Shown piece after piece: positions 1-8,251 of a stretch of 64,000 bases of DNA. The DNA is from Pseudophaeobacter sp. EL27 (GTDB lineage Bacteria; Pseudomonadota; Alphaproteobacteria; Rhodobacterales; Rhodobacteraceae). The notes under the pieces were generated by a model. That model was given only the letters and a program-made list of their open reading frames with translations, was not told the DNA's origin and made no database searches. The number at the start of each line of letters is the position of its first letter. Position 1 is the stretch's first letter. The stretch spans positions 71,775 to 135,774 of the forward strand of contig NZ_OMPQ01000015.1 in assembly GCF_900313025.1 (NCBI RefSeq), in the 5' to 3' direction. Position numbers and translations under genes: made by a program.

Positions 1-812
1 CCGGAAGCCCCGCGGATCTGGGTTAACCCCCGCATCTCTGAACTGATGCAAAAGGCCTCGACCCCGCCTGCCGCCGCACAGAGCGCAGCATTGTGTAATA
101 TGAACCGCCGCAATCCCCAGTCTGCTGCACCGCTATAGATGACCTCGCCCGCCAGAACAGTGAAGTCCGCCGCCATGGCGCCGCCCATGAAGGCCGCGAC
201 CTCAGCTTCGGCAGCCAGAGATTGGTCCGGGCTTCCCACCAGTCCCGGTGCCTTTGACAGCGTGATGCGCCCCCGCCAGGGCAGGGACGGTTGGCTCTGT
301 GCATCGCTCCAGGGATCGGGAAGATCATTGCCCGCCACCTTATCCATCAGGATAAAGGGGTAAAACATCACCCGCTTACCAGCGGCTTGCAACGCCTGGA
401 TCGCCTCAATGACCGCCGCATCAGCAGGCGTGCCCCCATAAAGCGCCCTCCCCTCATCATCCTCAGGCACCAGATCGGCACTGCTGCGCGTCTCGCCCGA
501 GACCCGCCAGGGCATCGGAATCCCCTCTGTCTGTTTCTGCTCCACCTTTGGTTTGATCTGACACTGCCCACAGCGCAGATCATTGCCAAACCAGGAGACA
601 ATCAGCGAGGCGGCGTCGCAGCTGGGCAGCTCGTTCGAAAGCGCCTCCAGAGAGGTTGCAAGATCGCTTTGACCTGAGGCGGTATGGCTGTTACCGCCCT
701 TTGCCTGCCCCGGCCCGATGCCATAGTGAACCGCAGTGGTTGCCAGCGCATATTCGCCCGTGCCCGGCATCAAGGCCACCCCCTGCACCAGCTGACCGAG
801 ATCAAAGGGGTA
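1..812 (-). pseudogene. GTA gp15 fragment (TIM-barrel part of host-specificity/tail-tip protein)
   Basis: Reading the minus strand from about 812 to the window edge gives one open frame with no start of its own. It contains VSWFGNDLRCGQC, LYGGTPADAAVIEAIQAL, KRVMFYPFILMDKVAGNDLP, LPWRGRITLSKAPG and EAFCISSEMRGLTQIRG. These match, from memory, the GTA TIM-barrel-like domain of gp15, the large tail-tip protein. The N-terminal part of gp15 and the whole gp9-gp14 region should lie upstream but are absent: the frame runs directly out of gp8-like sequence. The exact join near 812/813 is inferred. The reading frame continues beyond the window, so the downstream extent is unknown. Confidence 0.8.
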
Positions 813-982
813 ATCCGAGCGATCCAAGACCTCCTCAGCCCCAAGAACCGCATAGATCTGCGGCGGCTGCCAGTTGGCATGGCATCAAACAGATTGCTGC
901 CCAGGGCGGCCGTTACCGCAGTATCACTGGTCAGATGTTGAAAAACCGACTGCTGCGGGGCAGCGGCAAGCGCATAGGTCAT
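813..982 (-). pseudogene. GTA gp8 (DUF3168-type) remnant, frameshifted and truncated
   Basis: It starts with ATG overlapping the gp7 stop (ATGA), the spacing expected inside a GTA operon. The first roughly 38 residues (MTYALAAAPQQSVFQHL then GSNLFDAMPTG) look like the N-terminus of the gp8 DUF3168 head-completion/tail protein. Shortly after, near position 855-865, the homologous frame shifts by one base: PPQIYAVLGAEEVLDRSD is readable in the adjacent frame, which is the one that continues into the gp15-like sequence. The rest of gp8 is missing. This is therefore a dead gene fused by deletion to gp15. Confidence 0.65.
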
Positions 983-1326
983 GGGGCCAGCTCCTCGAGA
1001 CATTGACATGTAAGATAGCGCCTGCCCGGATCGGCCTCGCCAACCGCTTCGATGCGAAACAGCCGCTGACCTTGACGAAACCGCTGACCAGGGCGTGGAC
1101 GCGAGGCGCTGCCCTGTGGCATCGCCCGCAGGGTGATCCGGTAGCGCTGCAAGGAGAGGCTGGCGCCCTCCTGGCCAGAGGTGCGACCGGTTTGTGATTT
1201 CAGCTCAGCCCAGATCTCTCCCAGTGGCGCCCAGCTCTCGCTGTAGCCGCCGGATCCGTCGCTGACCCGCTGTGGATCTTCCAGCACCAACCGCCGGTTG
1301 GTTAGGGGCACTGCGCCGCCCATCAT
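979..1326 (-). CDS. GTA gp7, phage head-tail adaptor
   Basis: A 115-residue protein of the usual length for the small SPP1 gp16-like head-tail adaptor. Readable features are NRRLVLEDPQRVSDGSGGYS near the N-terminus and a basic, beta-rich body (LSLQRYRITLRAMPQG, RPGQRFRQGQRLFRIEAV). In a GTA particle it would join the head connector to the tail. It is the best preserved gene of the cluster: it has no internal stop, and its stop overlaps the gp8 start. Because its neighbours are broken it is unlikely to function in a particle made from this locus. Confidence 0.75.
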   Translation of the reverse strand: MMGGAVPLTNRRLVLEDPQRVSDGSGGYSESWAPLGEIWAELKSQTGRTSGQEGASLSLQRYRITLRAMPQGSASRPRPGQRFRQGQRLFRIEAVGEADPGRRYLTCQCLEELAP

Positions 1327-1927
1327 GACCCACCCCTGCCGAGAGCCGCAACAGGCGATACCGCTCGATCAGGCTGACAACCCCAAAGGGCATGCAGCCC
1401 CCATGCAGGGCTGTGTCATCGCGGTACTCGTAATAGTGGGCGGCAAGCATCAAAACCGCCTGAGCCAGATCATGGGGCAAGTCCTCCCAGCTAGCGGCAA
1501 AGCCTGCAGCTAAGGTGATTTCCAGCCGGGCTCCTTTTTGCAAAACAGGCAGGCTTGCTCCCCGTGGGTGCAGGCGTGGTTGCTGGCTGTCAGGCTCCAC
1601 CCAAATGGTATCGGGTGCTAAAACCGTTGTATCACCATCTGCATCAATCAGAGTTGCTGAGGTGAACGTAACAACCGGGGCAATCGGCACCGATGCCCGA
1701 TCCGGGTGACGCCATCCCGTGATCACCCAAAGAAAATCCCGCTGTAGCAGGACTTTGCCGGTTCGGCTTTCGATCGCCGCCAGGGCAGCCCGCAGAAAGC
1801 CGGTCAAAACACTGTCCTGCAGGTCATCTTCGCCAAAGCCGGTCCCCAACCGCAGATGTGCCTTAAAGGCCTCCAGCGGCAGGGCCGTGTCCGGCAGGGG
1901 TGTCACTTCGCTCAACATCATCATCAA
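1205..1927 (-). CDS. GTA gp6, head-tail connector (phiE125 gp8-like), C-terminus frameshifted
   Basis: Residues about 5-195 read as the head-tail connector: PLEAFKAHLRLGTGFGEDD, AALAAIESRTGKVLLQRDFLW and AVLMLAAHYYEYRD. The natural protein should end a few residues after MPFGVVSLIERYRLLRL at a TGA overlapping the gp7 ATG. Here the frame is one base off, so translation runs through the first 120 bases of gp7 and adds about 40 unrelated, Gly/Arg-rich residues. The likely indel is in the GGGG/GGG tract near 1330. Four consecutive ATG codons make the exact start ambiguous by a few residues. Confidence 0.65.
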   Translation of the reverse strand: MMMMLSEVTPLPDTALPLEAFKAHLRLGTGFGEDDLQDSVLTGFLRAALAAIESRTGKVLLQRDFLWVITGWRHPDRASVPIAPVVTFTSATLIDADGDTTVLAPDTIWVEPDSQQPRLHPRGASLPVLQKGARLEITLAAGFAASWEDLPHDLAQAVLMLAAHYYEYRDDTALHGGCMPFGVVSLIERYRLLRLSAGVGHDGRRSAPNQPAVGAGRSTAGQRRIRRLQRELGATGRDLG

Positions 1928-2047
1928 CTCCGCGGGCTCTGATCCCCAAGATGTCCCAATCAGGTTCAGCGGGCACGCAAGGCTCTCTGCCGCTCGGACG
2001 GAGGGGGAGCAGCTAGACGACAGAATGCCAGGGAATGCGTACCCGCC

Positions 2048-2071
2048 GGGGAGCCGGGCTGCCGGCTCCCC
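2048..2071. other. Perfect 10-bp inverted repeat between GTA capsid and gp6 remnants
   Basis: GGGGAGCCGG, a 4-base loop, then CCGGCTCCCC: a fully paired, very stable hairpin just downstream of the capsid stop. There is no T-run on either side, so it is a weak candidate for an intrinsic terminator. It could be an mRNA-stabilising or attenuating hairpin separating capsid from connector expression. Confidence 0.5.
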
Positions 2072-2085
2072 ATTCAGCCAAAACC

Positions 2086-2673
2086 TTAGCTCAGGCCGAA
2101 TTTCAGCAGTTTGATGGCAGCAAAATCGCTGACATCGCCGCCCACTCGTTTGGTGGCATAAAACAGCACATGGGGTTTGGCGCTAAAGGGATCCCGCAGC
2201 ACCCGCAGATCCGGGCGTTCCGCAATGGTGTAGCCCGCTGCAAAATCGCCAAAGGCCAGCGACAGGGAATCCGATGCCGCATCCGGCATGTCCTCGGCAA
2301 TCAGCACCGGATAGCCCAGCAGCCGCGCAGGCTCGCCAGCGGCCAGCCCGTCTGACCACAAGAAACGGCCATCTGCGTCCTTGAGTTTGCGCACCAGCCC
2401 GGCGGTTTTGGAGTTCATCACAAAGCTGGCATTGGCGCGATACTGCGCCCCAAGGGCATAGACCAGATCGATGATGGCATCCCCGTCACCAATGCCACCA
2501 TCCTCACCGGAGGGCACATAGCCCAGGCTGCCCCAGCTCCAGCTGTCATTCTCCACGGTGGGGTGGGTCAGAATACCGGTAGGTTTATCCATGCCATCGC
2601 CGTTCAGAAAGGCCGCAGCTTCGGCGCGCGAAAACTTGTCGGCGATCCGCCTGGCCAGCCAACCTTCGATGTC
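2086..2673 (-). pseudogene. GTA major capsid protein (gp5, HK97 fold), C-terminal half only
   Basis: The open frame carries the capsid C-terminal half: GWLARRIADKFSRAEAAAFL, NGDGMDKPTGILTH, SFVMNSKTAGLVRKLKDADG, LLGYPVLIAEDMPDA and the tail YATKRVGGDVSDFAAIKLLKF. A full HK97-type GTA capsid is about twice this length. The N-terminal half is missing because the upstream sequence is portal protein in a different frame. The internal ATG at 2592 could in principle start a 168-residue product, but it would lack the N-arm and E-loop needed for capsid assembly. Confidence 0.8.
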
Positions 2674-3647
2674 AGGGCCCTGATGGCCTCTTGATAGTTT
2701 GAATAAGCGGTATCACCAGGCAGGCCCAGCAGCATGGGCGGCACCCCAAAAGCCAGGGCAATTTCACGGGCCGCGGCTTCCTTGGTCTTTTGGAACTCCA
2801 TATCTGACGGGGAAAACCCCATGGGTTTCCAGTCCAACCCGCCCTCCAGAACCATAGGGCGTCCAGCGTTGCGCGCGCCTTGGAAATTGGCCTCGACCTC
2901 ATCGCTCAAGCAGCGGAACTGATCGTCTGACAGGGTGCCCTGGCTATCACTTCCGGCCCAGACCAGTGCGCCGGAGGGACGCGCGGCATTGTCCAATAAC
3001 CCCTTGGACCACTGCGAGGCAGCTGAATGCACATCCAGCGACAGCGCGGCCGCCTGAAGTGGGGCAAACCCGTAGTGATCATCCTGGGGATGGAAGTTCT
3101 TCAGGTGCAGCACCGCAGTGCGCCCACCGTCACAGGGAAAGCGGTGCTTGCGTCCTCCCACGGTGTAGTCATAGGCCTGCGGCCAGCCATCAGGGCCGGG
3201 GACAATCGACATTCGATCCGGGCGCAGCAGGTGCCGCTCAGAGGGCCAGCTCGCATCTTCGCTCACCGCTTCGACATAGGCATTGCCGGACAGCATCAGG
3301 TGGCCAAACAGCCCCTCAAAAAAATCCTGCCGTGTCTGCGCCCCATTGGGGCGGGTGATGAGCGCAAGCAGCGGGTGGGTATCAAAGCGCTGTGCTGCGT
3401 CCTGCACCACCAGCGGCAGGGCAGCTGCGGCCTCAATAACCATGCGAACGGCGCGGAACCCCACCGGATTGCCCTGATAGCCCAGACGCGTCAAAGAGAT
3501 GGCATCGCGGGCACTCAGTGAGAGCGCCCCGCCTCCCTGCCAGGCAAGACCACGTGCAGCGGCGCTGGCCTTGGTCTGCGGTGATTTGGCCGGGGCGGCC
3601 AGGGGCTCGCTGGGCTCTGTCTTGCGCCAAGGTAGGTCAAACCTCAT
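2604..3647 (-). pseudogene. GTA portal protein (gp3), C-terminus lost by deletion into capsid
   Basis: Residues about 40-320 are a recognisable HK97-type portal: VRMVIEAAAALPLVVQDAAQ, GNAYVEAVSEDASWPSERHL, LHLKNFHPQDDHYGF, ASQWSKGLLDNAARPSGALV and PPMLLGLPGDTAYSNYQEA. After NYQEA the portal sequence stops, about 60 residues short of a normal end. The next bases encode capsid in another frame, so the ORF ends with a nonsense tail (SKVGWPGGSPTSFRAPKLRPF, split across the junction). The C-terminal portal, the whole gp4 prohead protease and the N-terminal capsid are missing. The junction lies near 2680. Confidence 0.8.
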
Positions 3648-3821
3648 GGGCCGCTCCTTTGATCCATCATCCGGGCATCACGCCCTTTGCTGGAGAAAAG
3701 ATATGACGCTGAGATCTGAATATCCTCAAAGAGCGGCGTGCCGACCTATGGAAACAGCACCGTCAACGTATTGTATTCACTTCAACATTCATCCAACCCT
3801 GATGTTGCAGGCCACCATTTC

Positions 3822-4898
3822 CTAAACCATTCTCGCCCGTGGCAGGCGATTCTGCAGCGCCGGATCCAGAATGAGCTGGTGCAGGGCCCAGACCAATGCA
3901 TCAACCCGGTCCGGCGAGCCCTGCCCCTGAAACCCCTGTGGTGACATCTGGCACATTTGTTCTTCAAGCTCCGCCAGCCCCGGCAGATGATGTACCCGGC
4001 GCTGCTCATATAGTGCGGCAACGGGTTCTGCCCGCACCACCTTGCCCCGACTGGCATGAACCGCCTGAAAAGCCACCAGAGGATCCACCTGCCGCAGCAA
4101 GTTCTCAACAAGCGCCCCGCCCTGGTTCACCTCTGCCACAACCCGGTCCAATTCCGGCGCTGCCGCGACCTGGAGTTCGGCCAATTGAGCCGCCCGCCAG
4201 ATGGCGCCCTCAACATCGCTCAAAAGCACCCCATCCAGCTCCTGACGCCCAAGTCGGGTTCCGGCATATCGGGCACGGACCTCGCTCAGGAAGGAGGGCG
4301 CGAGATTGGCCCGGTTGGCCTCGGTTGCGGCGTGGCTTTGCACGGTGGATGGGGTTTGCAGCAGCTCGCGCAACACCGCAACATTGCGCGGTGTTGTTGT
4401 CACGCAGGCCCGAGGGTCCTCTCCCAACCGCAGCGAGAACTGCAACATGTCCCAAGCCTCCCGCGCTTGGCGCCACTTGGCCAGCTCATCTGCCCAGGCC
4501 GTATCAAACTGCGGCCCCCGCAGTGCCTCTGGATCATGGGCCGAAAAGGCCTGCGCCATGGCGCCATTGGCCCAGAGCAGTTTGCGCTCACCCGCCTTCC
4601 ATTGCGGCCTGCAATCCGGGGGCGAACAGGCCAGAATGCCGCTATCCCCCTGGACCATCACATCACGCACCTGGTCATAGGTCTCGCCTATCAGCGCCAG
4701 ACGTCGTCCACGACCCGGCGCCAGAGGCGTAGATCCTTCCACCTGGGCCCGGATCCATTCGGCACCTGCGCGGGTCTTACCCGCGCCGCGTCCGCCCAGG
4801 ATCACCCAGGTTCGCCAATCCCCCGACGGTGGCAGTTGGTGCCCATGTGCCCAGACCTCGAACAGATAGGGCAGACAGAGGATGGCATTGTCACTCAT
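3822..4898 (-). CDS. GTA terminase large subunit (gp2) with an internal deletion in the nuclease domain
   Basis: The ATPase half is intact: Walker A GGRGAGKT at about residues 35-42, Walker B DTAWADE at about 132-138 and the coupling motif CVTTTPRN near 165. The start was set at the ATG that overlaps the gp1 stop by a few bases; an in-frame ATG further upstream (4964) lies inside gp1. In the C-terminal nuclease the sequence jumps from PELDRVV directly to AEVNQGG near residue 250. Functional GTA terminases have between these blocks a segment starting AVDPP with the first catalytic Asp. The deletion is in frame, so a shortened (358-residue) protein may be made, but it should be nuclease-dead. 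Confidence 0.75.
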   Translation of the reverse strand: MSDNAILCLPYLFEVWAHGHQLPPSGDWRTWVILGGRGAGKTRAGAEWIRAQVEGSTPLAPGRGRRLALIGETYDQVRDVMVQGDSGILACSPPDCRPQWKAGERKLLWANGAMAQAFSAHDPEALRGPQFDTAWADELAKWRQAREAWDMLQFSLRLGEDPRACVTTTPRNVAVLRELLQTPSTVQSHAATEANRANLAPSFLSEVRARYAGTRLGRQELDGVLLSDVEGAIWRAAQLAELQVAAAPELDRVVAEVNQGGALVENLLRQVDPLVAFQAVHASRGKVVRAEPVAALYEQRRVHHLPGLAELEEQMCQMSPQGFQGQGSPDRVDALVWALHQLILDPALQNRLPRARMV

Positions 4899-5235
4899 CT
4901 CCTTGATCAGGGTTTTCTGAGCGCTCGGCGGCGCGCAGGCGATCCAGGCGGCAGCTGATTTCATTCCGGGCAGCGGCGAGATCTCGTTCGCGCGCATCTC
5001 CTGTTCCTGTGGGGCTGTGCTCGACAAGGGTTTTCTCCACTTTCTGGCAGTCTCTGATAAGCCCCTCAAGTTTTGCGATCCGGGGAAGTGATGTGGCCAA
5101 AGCCTCCTCGCCGGATGTGGCAATCAGTTGTTGGAGATCTTCGGCCTCCTGACGCAGGCGCAGAATTGATCGCTGGAGCGATTGAAACAGATCCTGCGTG
5201 GTTTGAGTTTGGAGGGTTGGCTCTGTCTGTGACAT
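4891..5235 (-). CDS. GTA gp1-like small terminase subunit
   Basis: A 114-residue, charged, largely helical/coiled-coil protein (QSLQRSILRLRQEAEDLQQL, then SLPRIAKLEGLIRDCQKVEK) directly upstream of, and overlapping, the large terminase. Position, size and composition match GTA gp1, which acts as the DNA-recognition (small terminase) partner during packaging. It is the first gene of the cluster, so the cluster promoter should lie in the following 300 bases upstream. I see no disabling mutation in it. Confidence 0.6.
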   Translation of the reverse strand: MSQTEPTLQTQTTQDLFQSLQRSILRLRQEAEDLQQLIATSGEEALATSLPRIAKLEGLIRDCQKVEKTLVEHSPTGTGDARERDLAAARNEISCRLDRLRAAERSENPDQGDE

Positions 5236-5494
5236 CTGAGCATGGGCCTTTCATCCAGAGGGGCCCCGGCACAACAAAAGACTAAGAGGATCAAGAGCAG
5301 GCGCTGAACCACCGGCTCAGCCGACAAGAGCTGATCATCGATCTTTTGCAGCTGCGGGGTAAGTTAGGTCAAGCGCCGGACAAAAGTCAAATGAGTAAGG
5401 GTTGCCAAACGACCGGGAACATGGGGAAATCTTAACCAACCTGAATTGGACAGACCCTGGGTCGCGACCTCGAGACAGGACCAAAACAGAAAAA
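5236..5494. other. Intergenic region upstream of the GTA remnant
   Basis: No ORF here has the codon pattern of the neighbours. It should contain the promoter for gp1 on the minus strand. I see no exact TTAA-N7-TTAA CtrA site and no clear GafA-type element that I could name. Confidence 0.4.
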
Positions 5495-5521
5495 CCCGCC
5501 CGGTCATTTGACACGGGCGGG
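5495..5521 (-). terminator. Intrinsic terminator of mltG
   Basis: CCCGCCCG and CGGGCGGG form an 8-bp GC stem with an 11-base loop. On the minus strand it is followed by TTTT and a second T-rich stretch. It sits about 35 bases after the mltG stop codon. Confidence 0.85.
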
Positions 5522-5556
5522 TTCAAGGATTTTCAGGGTCTTGCAGATCAGCGTGA

Positions 5557-6711
5557 TCAGTTGTTGTTACGCTGCGCTTCGATCTCGCGCCATTTTACAA
5601 CGTTGCGATTGTGCTGTTGCAGCGTTTCCGCAAAGGCGTGACCACCGGTACCATCTGCCACAAAGAACAGAAAATCGGTGGTATCCGGGTTCACAGCCGC
5701 CAAGAGGCTCGCCTGACCTGGGTTGGCGATAGGCGTTGGAGGCAGCCCTTCGATCACATAGGTATTCCAGGGTGTTACCTTGCGCAGTTCGCTTTGACGC
5801 AACCCGCGACCCAGCACACCTTCGCCCTTGGTGACACCATAGATCACGGTCGGATCCGTTTGCAGACGCATGCCGCGGTTCAGACGGTTGGTAAAGACAC
5901 TGGCCACCTGGCCGCGCTCCCGTGCAACACCGGTTTCCTTCTCGATGATCGAGGCAAGGATCAGCATCTCCTCTGGGGTCTGAACTGCCGCGTCTTCGCT
6001 GCGGTTTTCCCAAGCGGCACCAATCAGCAACTCCTGCCGGGCCTGCATCTGCGCCAGAATTTCAGCGCGAGGCTGGCCAGAGATGATCTCATAGCTGTCT
6101 GGTGCCAACATGCCCTCGGCAGGGCGCTCTCCGGGATCACCGGAAAGGATATCGATGATTTGCAGCGCATTCACCACCTGCCAACTGGTCACACCCTCTG
6201 CAAGGGCAACCCGAAAGCGGGTATCCGTAGCGGATTTCAGCTCGGTAAAGATCGCTGGAGCCTCGTCTACACCAAGCTCAAACTCAGCCCGTTCAACAAA
6301 CTTGCCAGAGGCCGGGTCCAGCTCACGCACTTCGGCGCGCAGCCGGGTCACGCCAACGCGGTAGACAACCTCGGTCCCGCAGGTGCTGGCCCCGCCCTGG
6401 GTGATCTGATCCAGAATGCTCTCCATCGAGGTGCCTGGACGGACCAGAAAGCTGCCGGCTTTAAGCTGGCTAGACTTTTCAGTGTACTTGGCGCTCAACC
6501 GAAATATCATGCCAGAGGCCACCGCCCCCTCCTGTTCAAGTTCAGCGCTCACCCGGGTCATGTTCGACCCGGGGCGCACCTGCAGACAGATCGCCGTCTC
6601 CAGCGGTCCTTCGGCGGTATACTGCGATTTGCCCCAGAGGATGAGGCCGCCCAACAGGAACAGCAGCACCACCAGAACAGTCAGCATGTTTGAGGCTAGG
6701 CTACGCCACAT
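5557..6711 (-). CDS. mltG: Endolytic murein transglycosylase MltG
   Basis: A 384-residue inner-membrane protein with one N-terminal transmembrane helix (about 8-27) and a periplasmic YceG domain. The family motif ILASIIEKETG carries the catalytic Glu (about residue 257). Other family landmarks are VFTNRLNRGMRLQTDPTVIY and the C-terminal TPWNTYVIEGLPPTPIANPG. MltG cleaves nascent glycan strands and sets their length. The start codon directly follows the fabF stop, so the two are co-transcribed, an arrangement typical of proteobacteria. Nothing looks unusual in the protein. Confidence 0.95.
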   Translation of the reverse strand: MWRSLASNMLTVLVVLLFLLGGLILWGKSQYTAEGPLETAICLQVRPGSNMTRVSAELEQEGAVASGMIFRLSAKYTEKSSQLKAGSFLVRPGTSMESILDQITQGGASTCGTEVVYRVGVTRLRAEVRELDPASGKFVERAEFELGVDEAPAIFTELKSATDTRFRVALAEGVTSWQVVNALQIIDILSGDPGERPAEGMLAPDSYEIISGQPRAEILAQMQARQELLIGAAWENRSEDAAVQTPEEMLILASIIEKETGVARERGQVASVFTNRLNRGMRLQTDPTVIYGVTKGEGVLGRGLRQSELRKVTPWNTYVIEGLPPTPIANPGQASLLAAVNPDTTDFLFFVADGTGGHAFAETLQQHNRNVVKWREIEAQRNNN

Positions 6712-7977
6712 TTATTTGGGCTTCCCAAAGACCACAGAGGCATTGGTGCCGCCAAAGCCAAAGGAATTGGACAGGGCCACATCAATCTTGCGCTCACGCT
6801 TGGCATTGGGTGCCAGATCGATGGGTGTTTCCACCGCCTGGTTGTCCAGATTGATGGTTGGCGGTGCAACCTGATCCCGAATCGCCAGGATCGAGAAGAT
6901 CGCCTCAATCGCGCCAGCGGCGCCCAAGAGGTGGCCAGTAGCCGATTTGGTCGAAGACATAGTGACCTCAGCCGCGTGATCGCCCAGCATGCGCTCAACC
7001 GCACCCAGCTCGATCGTATCGGCCATGGTCGAGGTGCCGTGAGCATTGATGTAATCGACGTCTTTGGGCTCAAGTCCAGCATTTTTCAGCGCCGCTCGCA
7101 TCGAACGTTCGCCGCCCTCGCCGCTCTCGGAGGGAGCTGTAATGTGATAGGCATCGCCCGACAGGCCATAGCCCAGAACCTCTGCGTAGATCTTGGCACC
7201 ACGGGCCTTGGCGTGTTCATAGTCTTCCAGCACCACAACACCGGCGCCTTCGCCCATGACAAATCCGTCGCGGTCGGTGTCATAGGGACGCGAGGCCGAT
7301 TTGGGATCATCGGCGCGTTTGGTCGACAGGGCCTTGCAGGCGTTAAAGCCAGCAATGCCAATCTCGCAGATTGCCGCTTCGGCGCCGCCAGCGATCATCA
7401 CATCAGCATCACCCGATTTGATCAGCCGGGCCGCATCACCAATGGCATGGGCACCTGTGGAGCAGGCCGTCACTACAGAATGGTTGGGGCCTTTGAAGCC
7501 AAAGCGGATCGACACCTGGCCAGAGATCAGGTTGATCAGGGCACCCGGAATAAAGAAGGGAGAAACCCGACGCGGGCCCTTTTCCTTGATCATCACGGCG
7601 GTGTCGGCAATCGAGCTCAGCCCGCCGATACCGGAACCGATCATCACGCCGGTGCGTTCCAGGCTTTCGGTATCTTCCGGCGTCCAATCCGCATCGCGCA
7701 CAGCCATTTCGGCGGCGGCGATCCCGTAGAGGATAAAGTCATCGATCTTTTTCTGATCTTTCTTGATCACCCAGTCATCCGGGTTGAAAGAGCCGTCTGT
7801 ACCGTCACCACGCGTGACTTCGCAGGCATAGGTGGTTGCAACACCACTGGCCTCTGCGTCAAACAGCGTGATCGGTCCGGCACCAGACTGGCCGTCCAGC
7901 AGGCTTGACCAGGTCTCTTCGACTCCGGTTGCCAATGGTGTCACCAATCCCAATCCGGTTACAACGACTCGACGCAT
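6712..7977 (-). CDS. fabF: Beta-ketoacyl-ACP synthase II
   Basis: 421 residues, a normal KAS II length. The thiolase-fold Cys-His-His triad is visible: Cys172 in VVTACSTGAHAIG, His313 in NAHGTSTMADT and His349 in SATGHLLGAAG. The glycine-rich C-terminal NSFGFGGTNASVVF is present. It condenses malonyl-ACP with acyl-ACP in the elongation cycle and controls the unsaturated chain ratio. It lies downstream of acpP, fabG and fabD in the same orientation but is separated from acpP by the hisA-like gene and its own 270-base leader. Confidence 0.96.
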   Translation of the reverse strand: MRRVVVTGLGLVTPLATGVEETWSSLLDGQSGAGPITLFDAEASGVATTYACEVTRGDGTDGSFNPDDWVIKKDQKKIDDFILYGIAAAEMAVRDADWTPEDTESLERTGVMIGSGIGGLSSIADTAVMIKEKGPRRVSPFFIPGALINLISGQVSIRFGFKGPNHSVVTACSTGAHAIGDAARLIKSGDADVMIAGGAEAAICEIGIAGFNACKALSTKRADDPKSASRPYDTDRDGFVMGEGAGVVVLEDYEHAKARGAKIYAEVLGYGLSGDAYHITAPSESGEGGERSMRAALKNAGLEPKDVDYINAHGTSTMADTIELGAVERMLGDHAAEVTMSSTKSATGHLLGAAGAIEAIFSILAIRDQVAPPTINLDNQAVETPIDLAPNAKRERKIDVALSNSFGFGGTNASVVFGKPK

Positions 7978-8251
7978 TCCTTGCTCTCCTCTGCCTCGGC
8001 AATTCGCTCACCCAGATAGCTTGGATTGCCCAAGAGGTGCAAGTGCGCCAATAGAACGCCCAGGCGGGAGTGTTAAAAAACAGGAGAAAGACCGCCGCTC
8101 AGAGCAGATCTATTGCAGATCTTTCATCTGCTTCGCGGCTTTGGGGCAGATTTCCCCCTGCCCCAAGCCAGTTTTGCAAAGCCGTCGCATTCCTCCCAAA
8201 TGGTTTAGCACAAAGACCCTGCCTAGCCCCCAGAACGAGAGCGGGCTCAGG
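7978..8251. other. Intergenic region between fabF and the hisA-like gene
   Basis: 274 bases without a plausible ORF; it should carry the fabF promoter on the minus strand. No recognisable operator or RNA motif was seen. Confidence 0.4.
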
